The notes beneath the pieces were generated by a model that was given only the letters and a program-made list of their open reading frames with translations, had not been told where the DNA came from and made no database searches. Position numbers and translations under genes: made by a program. Shown piece after piece: positions 30,117 to 40,792 of a DNA stretch of 64,000 nucleotides (position 1 is the stretch's first letter; every line of letters starts with the position of its first letter). The stretch is from the NCBI GenBank assembly GCA_037042915.1, contig CM073193.1, positions 3,968,001-4,032,000 on the forward strand. Direction: 5' to 3'. This DNA comes from Auricularia sp. M13. Its lineage: Eukaryota > Basidiomycota > Agaricomycetes > Auriculariales > Auriculariaceae.

Positions 30117-33100
30117 CTATTTCATCAATACTCTCCTATATTTTACAATGACGAGCCAGAATGCGAGAGCATTGACAAGGTCGTACAAGCCGAATGTCCA
30201 GCGAGGTCCGAAGAGAATTGCGTAACCGACGAGCACCACTAAGAGCAACTTGATCGCGATATTGTCTGACCTAGATTGGGTCAGTAATATTCCTAGCTGT
30301 ACTGGAGTGCATGCCTTTTCATCGGTGTTTTATTCCATAGCGTTGCTCGAGGATTCGGAGGCGCAAAGCCTAATAGAACCATCATCGGAATGATATGATG
30401 AACCCCGTGGTCGCCATCGAAGGGAGCGGTGTACCCCGCTGTCAAAAGGGTGCGCACCCACACGGGCAGTACTGGCGCCTTGAGGGGAAGAATCACCAGG
30501 AGCAACATGAGAACGTGTTCGCGCTGCGCAGACGCTTCCGTTGTAATGCTCGGAAAGATCGCACAAGACCACATGAAGTCGGTCAAAAATATGACATAGG
30601 CGACCTGGTACGGGACGAAGAACGCGACCAGAGCTAGTATGAGCCCCATCGACATTAAGCGGCCGAATGTTATTGGTGATGGCGGATTTCTGGAATTATC
30701 CGCATCAAATGCCTCTTCATCGGAAGGAGGAATGGGCGAATACCTCCACCGGCGGCCTTTCACGATCCCCAGAATGGATGTGAGCGCTTTCATGAGTAAC
30801 ATCAGGAGGAACACATATGTGAACGCCATGACGAGAACCAGAGGCGAGATGAGCGCCAGTCTCCAGTCCCCGCTGTTACCTAGCAGAGCATCGGCAGGCA
30901 GCGGCAAGAGAGCGAGCAACGTCAAACCTAGAGCAGAAGGCGCGAGGAGTCGCGCCGCAGACCACTCGAGGGATTCGAAGAACGACGGCAATACACCTGG
31001 CCCAAGTAATCAGTAAGCGAGATGCACTGCGTAGTTTATCGGTACCTGTGTGTTCTGCAACAAACCACGTCCGCAGGATAACGGCCCCAACAACACCGAC
31101 TCCCCAAGTCGCAACTGCAACCCAATAGCGCATAGCCCACACACCAAGGCTTTGGGACCAGTCAACTCTGAAATCCAGATGCCGTATACCGCACTCGCCG
31201 GACGAAAAAATGGTCAACGAGGTGCCAGGCTCGATCCCGGAAGATGATATAAAAGGCCCTGTTGCGTGCGAGTGCAACAGGGTGCTGCGTCCAGGATACA
31301 GCGGATGCATGTGCGATTCTACGTCAGATGTTCGATGGTAGAGCAGAGGCGACAGTTGCTTGAATTCTGGAAGCACAAGGTGTCAGCAGAGTTGGCTGAA
31401 TATAACCCGTACACACCTCCGCAGGAGCCTTGGAACTCGGCGTTGACTTGGTAGACAAGGAGGGACGTCGGTGCGCCGAACGACAGTCTCACATCCTGCG
31501 CGATGGCCGCAGGGTCGAGTGAAACACGCGAAGATCCCAGGCCCAAGAAAGCTACCGTAAATTAGAACGCGAAACCGACGAACTAGGGCTCACGCACGAT
31601 AGCGCACGGTCAACGGTTGTGACCTGTGCGAAACGATTTCAGCTACCAGCCACGCGTCTGAAAATCCCAGCGCTGTCTTGATGACGATGCGACGTCCAGA
31701 GACAGGTACGACAGCGCGGAAGGCCACAACACCCTCGCTTTCGTTCGCGCCTTCTTTGGGAACGGGATACGGCTGGTTCCATTTAGGGTGTGGAAGGAGT
31801 CGCAAACTCGTGGGCTGAACGCGTATGCAATCCATTACAAGCTCGTCTCCCGATTCGACACATGAGAGAACAGAGACAGTCGTCCAGCTAGGTTTTAAAG
31901 GCCCATATCCGGCTATAGTCGCGCCTGAGGCTAGGAGGACAATCTCGCCCTCGACGGCAGAATTGGTGGGAAAGATGTAGGCACTCGTATCGTGTAGTAT
32001 GGGTCGCAGGCGCAACAGCTTCCCCGGGGCGACATCGGAGTGCGCAACAGCTTTCAGATCAAGGGGCTCAGTGGTGACGGGCACAATCATAGCTGCTTCA
32101 TTCCTAAACCACCTGGCAAGGACACCAGCGGCGTCCGCAGACGTCTTCGTAGCACCGATTTCCAAGGCAGCCCGAGCAACGCGCCAGCGGACCTGATGAC
32201 ACCAGACCATTGCTTGGTGACTGACGCCGGTCCAAACACTGTCCATACCGGTGGTGAAGATGGTCTTACGGAAGCCGGGACCACGAGGTAGGACGCACGA
32301 CTCGGAGGGGATCATCAGGTCGGTGGCTCCGCCGCAGATAGATAAAACAGGTGTAGTGTCATTCTGAGCAACTTGACGAGATCGTGCGAATAGATCCTCG
32401 ATGCGCCCGTCGAACCGGGCGGGCGGCAGCGTGTGGGGTGTCGACATGGTAATGACCGCTGAGACGTGAGGCGAGGGTAAAAGAGACATGGCCACAATTC
32501 CGCCCATGGAATGGCCCATGATGACAATTTTGGTGCCTGGCCGATACTTTGCGAGAATGAAGGAGACAGCGTCCGCAATGTATCTGGACTGTGCGAGCAG
32601 AGTTGGTCCATGGAAAGCCGACAGATCTTCGTTGAACTCGGCTACGAGTCTCACATGAGCTTCGCAGAGCATGTGACTTGGTTTCATACCGGTATACACA
32701 TCAAGAGCCAACATATTATCTGGGAGGTCACCAGAGCGTGCATTGGGTGATGTATAGTATTGACGACAGGCGGACGAGGCGATGGAACGTGCCTGCTTCG
32801 ACGAGCCAGCATTTCCAGGGATAAACAGTGCAGGTACCCCGTGTAACTTGTAGCAATTAGCCAATATGCGGGCATAGGCACGCAAAGGTGCACACCTCGC
32901 CAGGTTTTTCCCATCCGGCCTCGCGATACAGCCACAGCGTGTAGCGCTGACTCAGTGGAGTCCATGAGCGATTGAAGTCGGTCTGAAGCACATAGGACGG
33001 CCACATGTACGACATGCGACAGCCCTCAGGCGAGAGCGCGTCGGGGAGCCTGGTGGCTGACCGATAGGCCGCGAGGACAACCAGGAGCGAAAAGCATGTG

Positions 33101-33126
33101 AGCAGCAGCGATACTCGACCGGACAT
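30117..33126 (-). CDS. BST1: GPI inositol-deacylase Bst1/PGAP1
   Basis: ER membrane lipase that removes the inositol acyl chain from GPI anchors so GPI proteins can leave the ER. Start ATG 33126: signal-anchor VSLLLTCFSLLVVLAAY, then GCRMSYMWPSYVLQTDF, PALFIPGNAGSSKQARS (family motif), FNEDLSAFHGPTLLAQSRYI, VIMGHSMGGIVAMSLL with the catalytic Ser in GHSMGG, and VSAVITMSTPHTLPP. The C-terminal third has many membrane helices (RLLAPSALGLTLLALLPL, LALVAFFVPYQVAYVIFLT, and others) and ends LAFWLVIVKYRRVLMK before TAG at 30117-30119. The last intron is only 32 bases (30271-30302) with a good branch-like ACTGAC. About 950 residues, usual for the family. Confidence 0.92.
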
Positions 33127-33289
33127 GGAAGCTGGAGACAGCTGCTGTGCTGCCCGAATATCGAGTCAAGCCTTAGGCCTGCGGATAGGGATACTGCGGG
33201 CCAGAATGGGATATGTTGCGCGAAGAGGCGCGCGTCGGCAAGTCGCGTAACTTGACCTTCGCGTGCTGCCACATCGTCCAGCCACAGCA
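33127..33289. promoter_or_regulatory. Bidirectional promoter, BST1 / VPS60
   Basis: 163 bases between divergent ATGs at 33126 (minus) and 33290 (plus). It must carry both core promoters. No named element recognised. Confidence 0.6.
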
Positions 33290-34145
33290 ATGAATCGCAT
33301 CTTTGGCTCGAGCAAACCCAAGCCGAAGGCGTCGTTGAGCGATGCCATTGCTTCTGTGCGTATCTTGTCGTCAATGTGCCTGCATTGTGGCTCATGGAGT
33401 TCGCCTACGTCGCAGACAGAGACACGTATCGGTGCCATAGAGGTCAAGATCAAGAAGCTCGACGCTGAACTTGGCAAATACAAGGAACAACTGAGCAAGC
33501 TACGGAATGGCCCCGGAAAGGTTTATCATTTCGTTGGTTGTGCGTAAAGGGCGTATAACTGACGTATCATTCGCACAGAACGCCGTTGAGCAGCGCGCGC
33601 TGCGTGTTTTGAAGCAAAAACGCATGTACGAGGGACAGCTGGCGCAGCTGACACAACAAACCTTCAACATGGAGTCCGCAGCGCTAGCCACGGAGAACCT
33701 GCGCAACACGATGGTAACTCTGGATGCCATGAAGGTGGCCAACAAGGAGATGCAACGGCAGTATGGCAAGATCGACATCGACAAGATCGAAAGCATGCAT
33801 ATGGATATGGAAGATCTCCTGGAGCAAGCGAACGAAGTACAAGAATCGCTCGGCAGGTCGTATGCAGTTCCTGATGAGATCGACGAGGCCGACCTCCAAG
33901 CTGGTTCGTTGTGCATGGAGCATATTGTTTCTGGACTGATGAGTCGCAGAACTCGACGCCTTAGAGCTTGAAGAAGAGGAGGAAGGTCCTTCATATCTCG
34001 CCGACATGAATAAGGTCCCCGATTTCGTCGACGAAGCTCCGTTAGACGAGGTGCGCCATTTCGTAGTTCCTCGTCAAATCTCTTCTGACCACAGATGCAG
34101 ATGGCTCAGGCGGAGAAGTCAAAGACTGCCGTCACTGGGTCGTAG
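33290..34145 (+). CDS. VPS60: ESCRT-III subunit Vps60/CHMP5
   Basis: Snf7-family protein that acts late in endosomal membrane scission and binds Vta1/LIP5. Start ATG 33290: MNRIFGSSKPKPKASLSDAI, intron, TETRIGAIEVKIKKLDAEL, GKYKEQLSKLRNGPGK, intron, NAVEQRALRVLKQKRMYEGQ, QQTFNMESAALATENLRNT, intron inside the acidic tail (LQA|ELDALELEEEEEGPSYL) and a last exon ending SKTAVTGS. The basic N-terminal helices and acidic C-terminus are typical and the length, about 215 residues, is right. Four introns, all GT-AG. Confidence 0.95.
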
Positions 34146-34449
34146 ACTTGACTTCTCTCTGCCCAGCATGTACAATATTACTCTCAGGCTGTACAACATT
34201 TGCCATTCTCCAGTTGTTGCATACAGTCAATTTTGGATTGGAATCAATGCGATGTACAATGGTTACAAATGCCATTCCGCCAGCGAGGTTATGCACAGGC
34301 TCAAAACGAGAGACGGCTGAAAAGCATAAGTTCATAAATAGGATAGCATACCAAATACTAATACAATGGATTAGATGGCATTATATGTGAAGAACGCGAT
34401 AAGACTTCGGTGTTGTGCCTGCAGCCCAAAGTTCGAGGCTTGGACATAG
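34146..34449. other. Convergent intergenic region, no gene seen
   Basis: 304 A/T-richer bases between the Vps60 stop and the F-box gene stop. It probably contains the two 3' UTRs. Confidence 0.5.
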
Positions 34450-35877
34450 TCATTGCAATGTCAGGACCTCGGAAATGCCGACGAGTCTGCGAAGATGTCG
34501 AGGATCTCCGTCCAAGACGACACCATCTAAGTGTAGATAGATCGAACCCGAAGGGGAGAGTAGCCCCCGCAGGAAGCCTGCCACACTGCGGGCCTCGAGA
34601 CGAAAGGGGTCGCCGTCAGCTTTCAAAATAACTGTCCTAAGTGCAGGACAGTGCAGGACCGGCGCAGCCACAGTGAAGGACGTCAGAGTTCGAAGGTCGC
34701 TCAAACAAATGGTCAGACTATCGCAAGAATCCAGACACATGAGCCCTCGGCTGATCATGGGCCATGCGTGCGCGGGTATGCTCAATGCTGTGATTCGCAC
34801 AGATACATTGATCATACCCAGCACCGTCTGTGGGGGATCCTGACGGTTTTCACCATGGCAAGAGTTCTCATCCGTCCAGTACCAATCTTGGGGCATCGTC
34901 AGTACTCGAAAAGCAGCCACCGAAGTGCGTAGGACACGAGTCTTCTGAGTGACGTCGCAGCGAAAGATGGTCTCGACAGATGCATTGTCGCATTCGAAAG
35001 CGACATGAAGGTGTCCCGGGAGTGCCTGGACCAGTGAAGCGAAATACAGACTCGACTCTCCGGAGAGACAAACATGAGGGATATCGTCGGCCCACGCTTG
35101 CTGGACAATGAATGTACAGACATTTGCGTCGCAGTCAAGGTCCAGGCGCTGGAGGTGTGCCAAGATCTGGACGCCTCCCGCTGTTATGGCCTGGGGTACT
35201 AGATAGCCATCGCCTTCAACTGTAAGACGGCAGAGATTCGGCAGCCGCTCCACCAGAAAGAGAGGCAGTTCTGTGCTCTGTTGATTGCATGTAAGAGTCA
35301 ACGTCCTGACGGAGAGTAGAGGGCCAGCAACAAGAGATAGAGAGAGAGGATCGAAATAAGTCAAATTCAGATCCGTCAGCAGAGGACAGGCACTGGTAAG
35401 CCAGTCCTTTGGTAACGGAACATCCCTGATGCCTTGCCAGGGGAGCGGGGCAATGTGCAGTTTCAAGAGCCGCAAGCAAGGCGCGTCCCGTTTGGATAAA
35501 TGGCGGCGAACAGATCTGCTGCATAGAGTGCTAAAGGCTAGAGTAAGACCTTCAATCCGATACAGGTGACTGGCGATTGCAGGAAGAATGGTGCGGTTGA
35601 GCGCCTTTCGTGCGGCCTTCGGCATAAGATGGGTGAGCACAACACGGACGTGCGGGTTCCCTCGGGATGTTTGCGACAACCGCGCGACAAAGAGGTCAAG
35701 AGCAGACTGGGAGCACGCCGTGATGTTTATGTCGCGCCAGAATCTCACGTGGCCGAAGGTGAGGAAACGCCATCGGCGGCAAACGCGAGAAGCGACGAGC
35801 AAGTCTGAGAAGGCGATGATGTCAAAAACTAGCATGAGGACATCGTCAGATGCCCAGCGTGTAGCGTTGTAGAGCAT
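34450..35877 (-). CDS. F-box protein with divergent leucine-rich repeats
   Basis: Intronless, about 475 residues from ATG 35877 (MLYNATRWASDDVL). Residues 10-55 form an F-box: DDVLMLVFDIIAFSDLLVAS, VCRRWRFLTFGHVRFW. The rest is Leu-rich with repeat-like units (CPLLTDLNLTYFDPLSLSL, LPNLCRLTVEGDGYLVP, LAHLQRLDLDCDANV, CPALRTVILKADGDPF), as in the expanded F-box families of Agaricomycetes. Such proteins pick substrates for SCF ubiquitin ligases; the target is unknown. The frame is open further upstream to about 36012 without an ATG. Lack of introns is unlike most neighbours and fits a member of an expanded, fast-evolving family. Confidence 0.75.
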   Translation of the reverse strand: MLYNATRWASDDVLMLVFDIIAFSDLLVASRVCRRWRFLTFGHVRFWRDINITACSQSALDLFVARLSQTSRGNPHVRVVLTHLMPKAARKALNRTILPAIASHLYRIEGLTLAFSTLCSRSVRRHLSKRDAPCLRLLKLHIAPLPWQGIRDVPLPKDWLTSACPLLTDLNLTYFDPLSLSLVAGPLLSVRTLTLTCNQQSTELPLFLVERLPNLCRLTVEGDGYLVPQAITAGGVQILAHLQRLDLDCDANVCTFIVQQAWADDIPHVCLSGESSLYFASLVQALPGHLHVAFECDNASVETIFRCDVTQKTRVLRTSVAAFRVLTMPQDWYWTDENSCHGENRQDPPQTVLGMINVSVRITALSIPAHAWPMISRGLMCLDSCDSLTICLSDLRTLTSFTVAAPVLHCPALRTVILKADGDPFRLEARSVAGFLRGLLSPSGSIYLHLDGVVLDGDPRHLRRLVGISEVLTLQ

Positions 35878-36408
35878 GATTGCGCCCGCGAGAACAAGAC
35901 TGAGGAGTTGCAGGAAGAGCGTAAACGCGGAGTGTGAAAGGCTGCTGTCGGACGTTGACTCGACACCGCCGACCGGCACGTAAACGGCGCTCAGGACCAA
36001 CTGCGATCCCACGCTGATGTTCCAGGATGGGAAACACGGGCTAAATAATACCCGTCGAAAGCGGCACCTTTACAACGTGTCCGGGATATCTGAGCGAGAG
36101 CCGCCCATCTCTTCGCCCTGAATGTGCAGACCCGTCGCTACTAGCCGCTGCAGCGGGCTTGTGCCTTGCTCAGACGCATTGCGACATTCGTATCTCAGAT
36201 AGAGCTATCTTTCAGCTCATTGGATTGCGTCTGCGACGGCTGACAAGAGCACACATGTGATCCCGCTTCTCAGACGGTGATTCACTGGGCTTCTGTTTGG
36301 ATAAGTTAGCACCGTCCGTCTGCCTGGCATTCTTCCAGAGGAGGTATTCTACAAAGAGAGCATTTGCGGGAGCTTGCCTCTTCGTGGGCTTGATTGCGGA
36401 TTCCAGCC
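35878..36408. other. Divergent intergenic region, no gene seen
   Basis: About 530 bases between the F-box gene and the plus-strand zinc-finger-like gene. No supported gene. It should hold both promoters. Confidence 0.45.
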
Positions 36409-37358
36409 ATGTCGCACCGCATGACATTGCGCTCTAAGCCGCACCGTAGGGCTCAACAGGCCCAGGCGCAGCCAGGTCAGTTGCTATTGTGTCTACGAGC
36501 CTGCATTGAGTTGAATTCGACATTCCAGCCGCAGCGCCTCCGCCAGTGGAGCCTCAGGAACCATCCCTCACAGTGACCGCTGCTCCTCCGCAACCAGCTC
36601 GCGCGTCAACCTCGAGGAGTTCCAGGTCACAGAGACGACCGCAGGCCGTCAAGCCTCCATCACCTCCACCACCGCAAGCGGAACGCCGTCCTGTCTTCAT
36701 CGACAACGCTGAATACCCAGTTGACCAATATGCGTCGTCAATGTACGAATGTGTGTATCTTCTCAGCTTCCTGCGCCGTGGACTTACTCTAAATATTGAT
36801 GTGAAAGACCGTAATCCGGAGCTCGCTCCTCGCCCAGCTCCCGCAGCAGGATGTAAGCATCGATCGTCACATTTCCCTGCGCAAGCATCTCATCTGCGAC
36901 CAACTTCAGCACTCGTGTTTCCACGCCCGCCAGTCCCCTCGAAGGAGCACGCCAGGTCGTCGCTCCTCAAGGGCCGCCTCTTCAGCTCTGTTGTCCCCGA
37001 CACCCCGCGCGACTTCGCGCAGCAGCAAGCACTCGCGCAGTCCCTGCAGACATGGCGCAGCAACGTGCTGCACGCACCGCCGGCGGACCCGTCCACGAAC
37101 CCCGAGCGCCAGATCTCCCTCCAGCGGCGCATCGAGCTGATGCACATGCCGGTCAAAGGCAAACCCTACAGAGACTATGTCAAGCTGGGCGATAGGTCGC
37201 TCATGGCGGAGCGCAGCGAGTGGCTCGACTGGCGTCTCATCGCGGGCACCCAGTACTGGGTCTGTCCCTCGTGCAACGAACACGTTTTCACGAGCGATAT
37301 TCCTTCCCACAGGGCGGCGCACGGAATTATCCCTGTCGTGAATACGAACACCCGTTGA
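36409..37358 (+). CDS. Pro-rich protein with C-terminal C2H2-like zinc motif
   Basis: Uncharacterised. Start ATG 36409 (MSHRMTLRSKPHRRAQQAQ), an intron at about 36477-36531, then AAAPPPVEPQEPSLT and a Pro/Ser/Arg-rich region, a second intron of about 66 bases after SSMYE, SSLLKGRLFSSVVPDTP, TWRSNVLHAPP, ISLQRRIELMHMPVKG and GTQYWVCPSCNEHVFTSDIP followed by SHRAAH. The end gives C-x2-C-x10-H-x3-H spacing, a single zinc-finger-like module. About 230 residues. It could be a nucleic-acid or protein-binding factor; no family recognised. Exon 1 to exon 2 junction (G|CC) keeps frame. Confidence 0.6.
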
Positions 37359-38029
37359 CGATATGTACTTTAGTGCCATTGCTGGACGAATAACATGCGG
37401 TTGTGGACCAGGCTCTGAATTAGATGTTGGCAAGAGTAGCTGTATTCGGCGCACACGGTAAGCATGGCAATGATCGGCGCAAGATCGACAGCAACGCGAC
37501 GCGCCAGTGTCTGGCGCACTCCTAAGAATCCCTGTTGAATGATATCTCCCCTTTCAGCACGAATCGGATTATTATTTATGTACTTGAATCCGTTCCCGAC
37601 CTGACTGGTGTATTTGGCGATAATAGTGCAACAGAACGAAGCAAGGTATTCGCGGGCAGGCACGGGTATACAAAGCGAGGCGGAGGAGGTTTGCGCGAGC
37701 GAGAACCAATGTCATGCAGAGAGTCTGAGTGGGCTGGCAGCGAGGCGAAGCAAGTCAACAGGGGGAGGGGACTGCGCGAAAAGATGTGCGAGTTATATAA
37801 ACAGATGTAGCTCTGGTCCTTCAAAGTCGTCTAACACAAGCAAGCGGGCATGAAGAAAAAAAAGTTAATGAAGAAAATAAACAAGATCAAGAGCCAAAAT
37901 CATCCATTGCGAGGTCCGTCATCGTGAGACTTGCAGGCTGCAAAAGGTCGAGAAATAATGCATGTGTGGATGGATGGATTGATGATGGGATGCGAAAAGG
38001 GGAAAGAAACCGGATCGTCACAACGAACA
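37359..38029. other. Convergent intergenic region, no gene seen
   Basis: 671 bases between two convergent stops. Overlapping short frames on both strands show no motifs. A/T-rich AAAAAAAGTTAATGAAGAAAAT-type sequence near 37855-37880 may belong to 3' UTR or a terminator region. Confidence 0.45.
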
Positions 38030-39660
38030 CTACCGTGGGCGCGCACCACCGTTGGCGTTCCAGTCGTCCCACACGCTTGACCATTCAGACGGCGGCGCAT
38101 ACGGCGGCGGCGCCGGTCGTCGGGAGGCGGAGGGGGTGTACGCACTCGACCATGCGGTCTTGTCGGTGCTCTCGCTCCGACCGCGATGCATGGGTCGTGT
38201 GGGATACGAGTCTATTTGCAGCTCGGCATCGTCCACTGCACTCGAACTCGAATCTGCGGGCGCGAAGAAAGCAGGGAGATAGAAGGTGACCCCCCGATTC
38301 CTCCGCGAGCGTGATCGCGATCGGTGGTGGCGGCGCGAGTAGTCTGCACCACCCATGAACTCCCAGGCCCAGGCTCCTGCACGCCTGAGAGCGAGCGCTG
38401 CTATCTCGGGCACAGTTGGAGGCGGTTGCCATAAGTCTATGTGCGAAGAGGTAGACGCGACCGAAGGTGACGGCGGCCGCATCTCGAAAGCGACAGGCAG
38501 AAGCGGGATCCGCGGTTCCCCTGTGGGCGTGGGCGGCTCCGAGGATGTTGGACTGGATCCAGCGGACGTGCTGGACGACGGGGGGAAGTGCGTGAAGTCG
38601 AGGTGGAAGCTCGCAGACCGGTGGCGGGGTGGGGCCACGACAGGATAGGGGACGACGAACGCGAGCCGTCTCCGCCAGGAATGCGAGTGGCTGCCGCGGC
38701 GCAAAAGGAGCATGCGAATGAAACCTACAACGACGACCAGAGCTCCGAACCACATCAGGACGCGGCCCCAGCGGCCCAGGAACGTGATGAACACGGCGTC
38801 GTCCGCGTGCCAGCTGCTGCCGTAGTAATGTTGGAAGAACGAGTTGGGGCCTCGCCCGGTTTCGTGTTCTTGCCGTAGAGCGACTTGGGGAGGATGCGGA
38901 CGTCGCCGGGCGTGCCTGGGGTGCCGGGATGGGCGGACGCGTAGAGACCGTACTGGGCCGAGACGAACATGGGCCCTGTGGAGAACATGACTGTGGGATA
39001 GTTGAGGATGTAGGTGTGGTCGAAGTTGATGAGGTTGTGGATGGTCTGCTCCATGAAGGGGTGCAATTTTTCGGCAAACATAAGGTCATTAGAGACACCG
39101 ACTGGGATCGTCCTCGGGAGAATGACGGGGTAGGCGAGGAGCGGGTCGAGGCGCTTGATGCAGCCGACGTCGAGGTCGAGGTAGATGCCGCCGTAGTGGT
39201 AGAGAATGAAATAACGGATCGCGTCTGCCCGCTGGATAGGGTACGTGTAGGCGTCGAAGGTGGGAAGGAACCAGGCGTAATGGGACGCAATAAACTCTCG
39301 CGAGCTCTCGTCTGTCCATAACATATATTCACTGCGCGTTGTCAGGACTGGGGCTGGGCGCTGGGGGAGGCTGGGGACACACTAGTCGGGCATTAGGTCT
39401 CTACAGTGCTGGCTGACGGGGCGCCAGCGCTCTGGCAGCTCTTCTGTGCGCCAGGTCTGGTGGAGGATGCGGGGGATGCGCTCCTGGCGCCTGTCTGAGT
39501 CGTTGTGCCTTGCGGCGGCCTTGAGGACCTCGGGCTCTGAGATGTAGGCCTTGGGGTCTATGGCCAGATAGAACGAGACGGTGGACAGGACCACGACGGT
39601 GCCCAGCAGGAAGAGCGCGAGCAACGAGAGAAAGACCGAGCACGTCCTCCGCCGGGCCAT
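38030..39660 (-). CDS. GT32 glycosyltransferase (inositol-phosphoceramide mannosyltransferase-like), one frame break
   Basis: Golgi type II enzyme of the Sur1/Csg1/Och1 group. Start ATG 39660: basic RRR, then an anchor VFLSLLALFLLGTVVVLSTV. Motifs: ERIPRILHQTWRTEELPERW, an intron of about 77 bases, YMLWTDESSREFI, YPIQRADAIRYFILYHYGG, IYLDLDVGC (DxD metal site), then SFFQHYYGSSWHADDAVFIT (typical of MIPC synthases) and a second hydrophobic segment FGALVVVVGFIRMLLL. A long Ser/Pro-rich tail with RSRSRSRR follows, ending in NANGGARPR. Between GEAP and NSFFQ the frame slips at a four-base C run (GGGG at 38846-38849 on the plus strand): one base is missing. The enzyme probably mannosylates inositol phosphoceramide; a protein-mannosylation role is the alternative. 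Confidence 0.8.
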
Positions 39661-40792
39661 CGTCGGCGACAGGAAAAGGAGAAGAGAGGGAGGAAGGGGG
39701 AGGAGAGGGCGGCCGCGAGCCGGTGATTCCCGATACGCCATACCGACTAGTAGCAGCTCATCACTGCCGGTCTGCAAAGTGCCCACTACTAAAGTCCTGC
39801 TAAGCCTGTGTCTACGTTGAGCTCGCTCTCTCTGCCTCATCCCCCGCTTCCTCCTCCTCCTCCTTCTCCGCCGCCGCCCAGTCCATGACGCAGCCCATCT
39901 TCTTCGCATCGCGTGTGCGACCGCCCGCCTTCTGATCACCGACATCAACACCTCTCCCGCTATCTCCACCCCATATAACGCGTAACCGCATCCCCGCACG
40001 TCCCCCCAGCGCGCCCCCGCCCGTCCCACCCCGCGTCCTGCGCGCATAGCAACGCGTCTGGCCGGCTTCATTCCCGACGCGTGAAAAAACTCTACTGCTC
40101 CCGGTGCTTCGCAATCCACTGATCTGCGCGCGAATAGCTATCACTTCAACGGATCGGGACCGCCGGACCAATCCTGGCCCCTTTCAACATGGACCTGCAG
40201 CGACACATGCCTCCAGACGCCTCGCCCCATGCTCTGAGGGGAAACACCGCTGCCCCATACGCAACACTGAACGAGCACATCGCTGCTCATTGCCGGCAAA
40301 CACGTTTTACCCGTTCCTCGAGCTTCGAATTGACGTCAGGCCTTCTCGAGCTGGCTGTTCCGCAGTATTCGCCGCAGATAATGACAAGTATCGCATTCTC
40401 CTTTCGGCATTCGCTCATCGCAGGGCACAGCAGCCCGTAGTATTGCCATGGCAAGGTGGCTCCACAAACACCCGCAAAGTGCACCGGACGGCGGCAGCGC
40501 ACGTCGCGCCCGCTTTCAAAATCCCATGTCGAAACTCTTGCGCAATGATATGCACCGCATCAGCGTCTGAGATGGTGCTGCGCTCATCCACCGGCGATCT
40601 GAGACTCGGCGGGACACCAGGGGACACTCTTGGCTGGCTTGACTGCTCGAAGCGTGCATCAGGTTACCGCATGTGCTGTTCCAAGTTCCATGAGTTCATA
40701 AACCACCAACCTACAACTCCTTCCTCCGTACATGCAAGAAACATGACATGAAAGAAACCTCCATCTTTCTCCATCCACAAATAAGTGAGCGC
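39661..40792. other. Intergenic region with a doubtful 215-codon frame
   Basis: About 1.1 kb upstream of the GT32 gene. A plus-strand frame (40104-40751) lacks any recognised motif or clear splice neighbours; an ATG-started version at 40189 gives 83 codons. I cannot say whether it is real. The GT32 promoter must lie at the left end. Confidence 0.35.

Noticed and set aside
38085-39332. 415-codon minus-strand frame over the GT32 gene
   Set aside because: Overlaps the real GT32 exons in another frame and lacks any GT32 motif.
40104-40751. 215-codon plus-strand frame
   Set aside because: No family signal and no splice neighbours; kept only as a doubtful frame in an intergenic entry.
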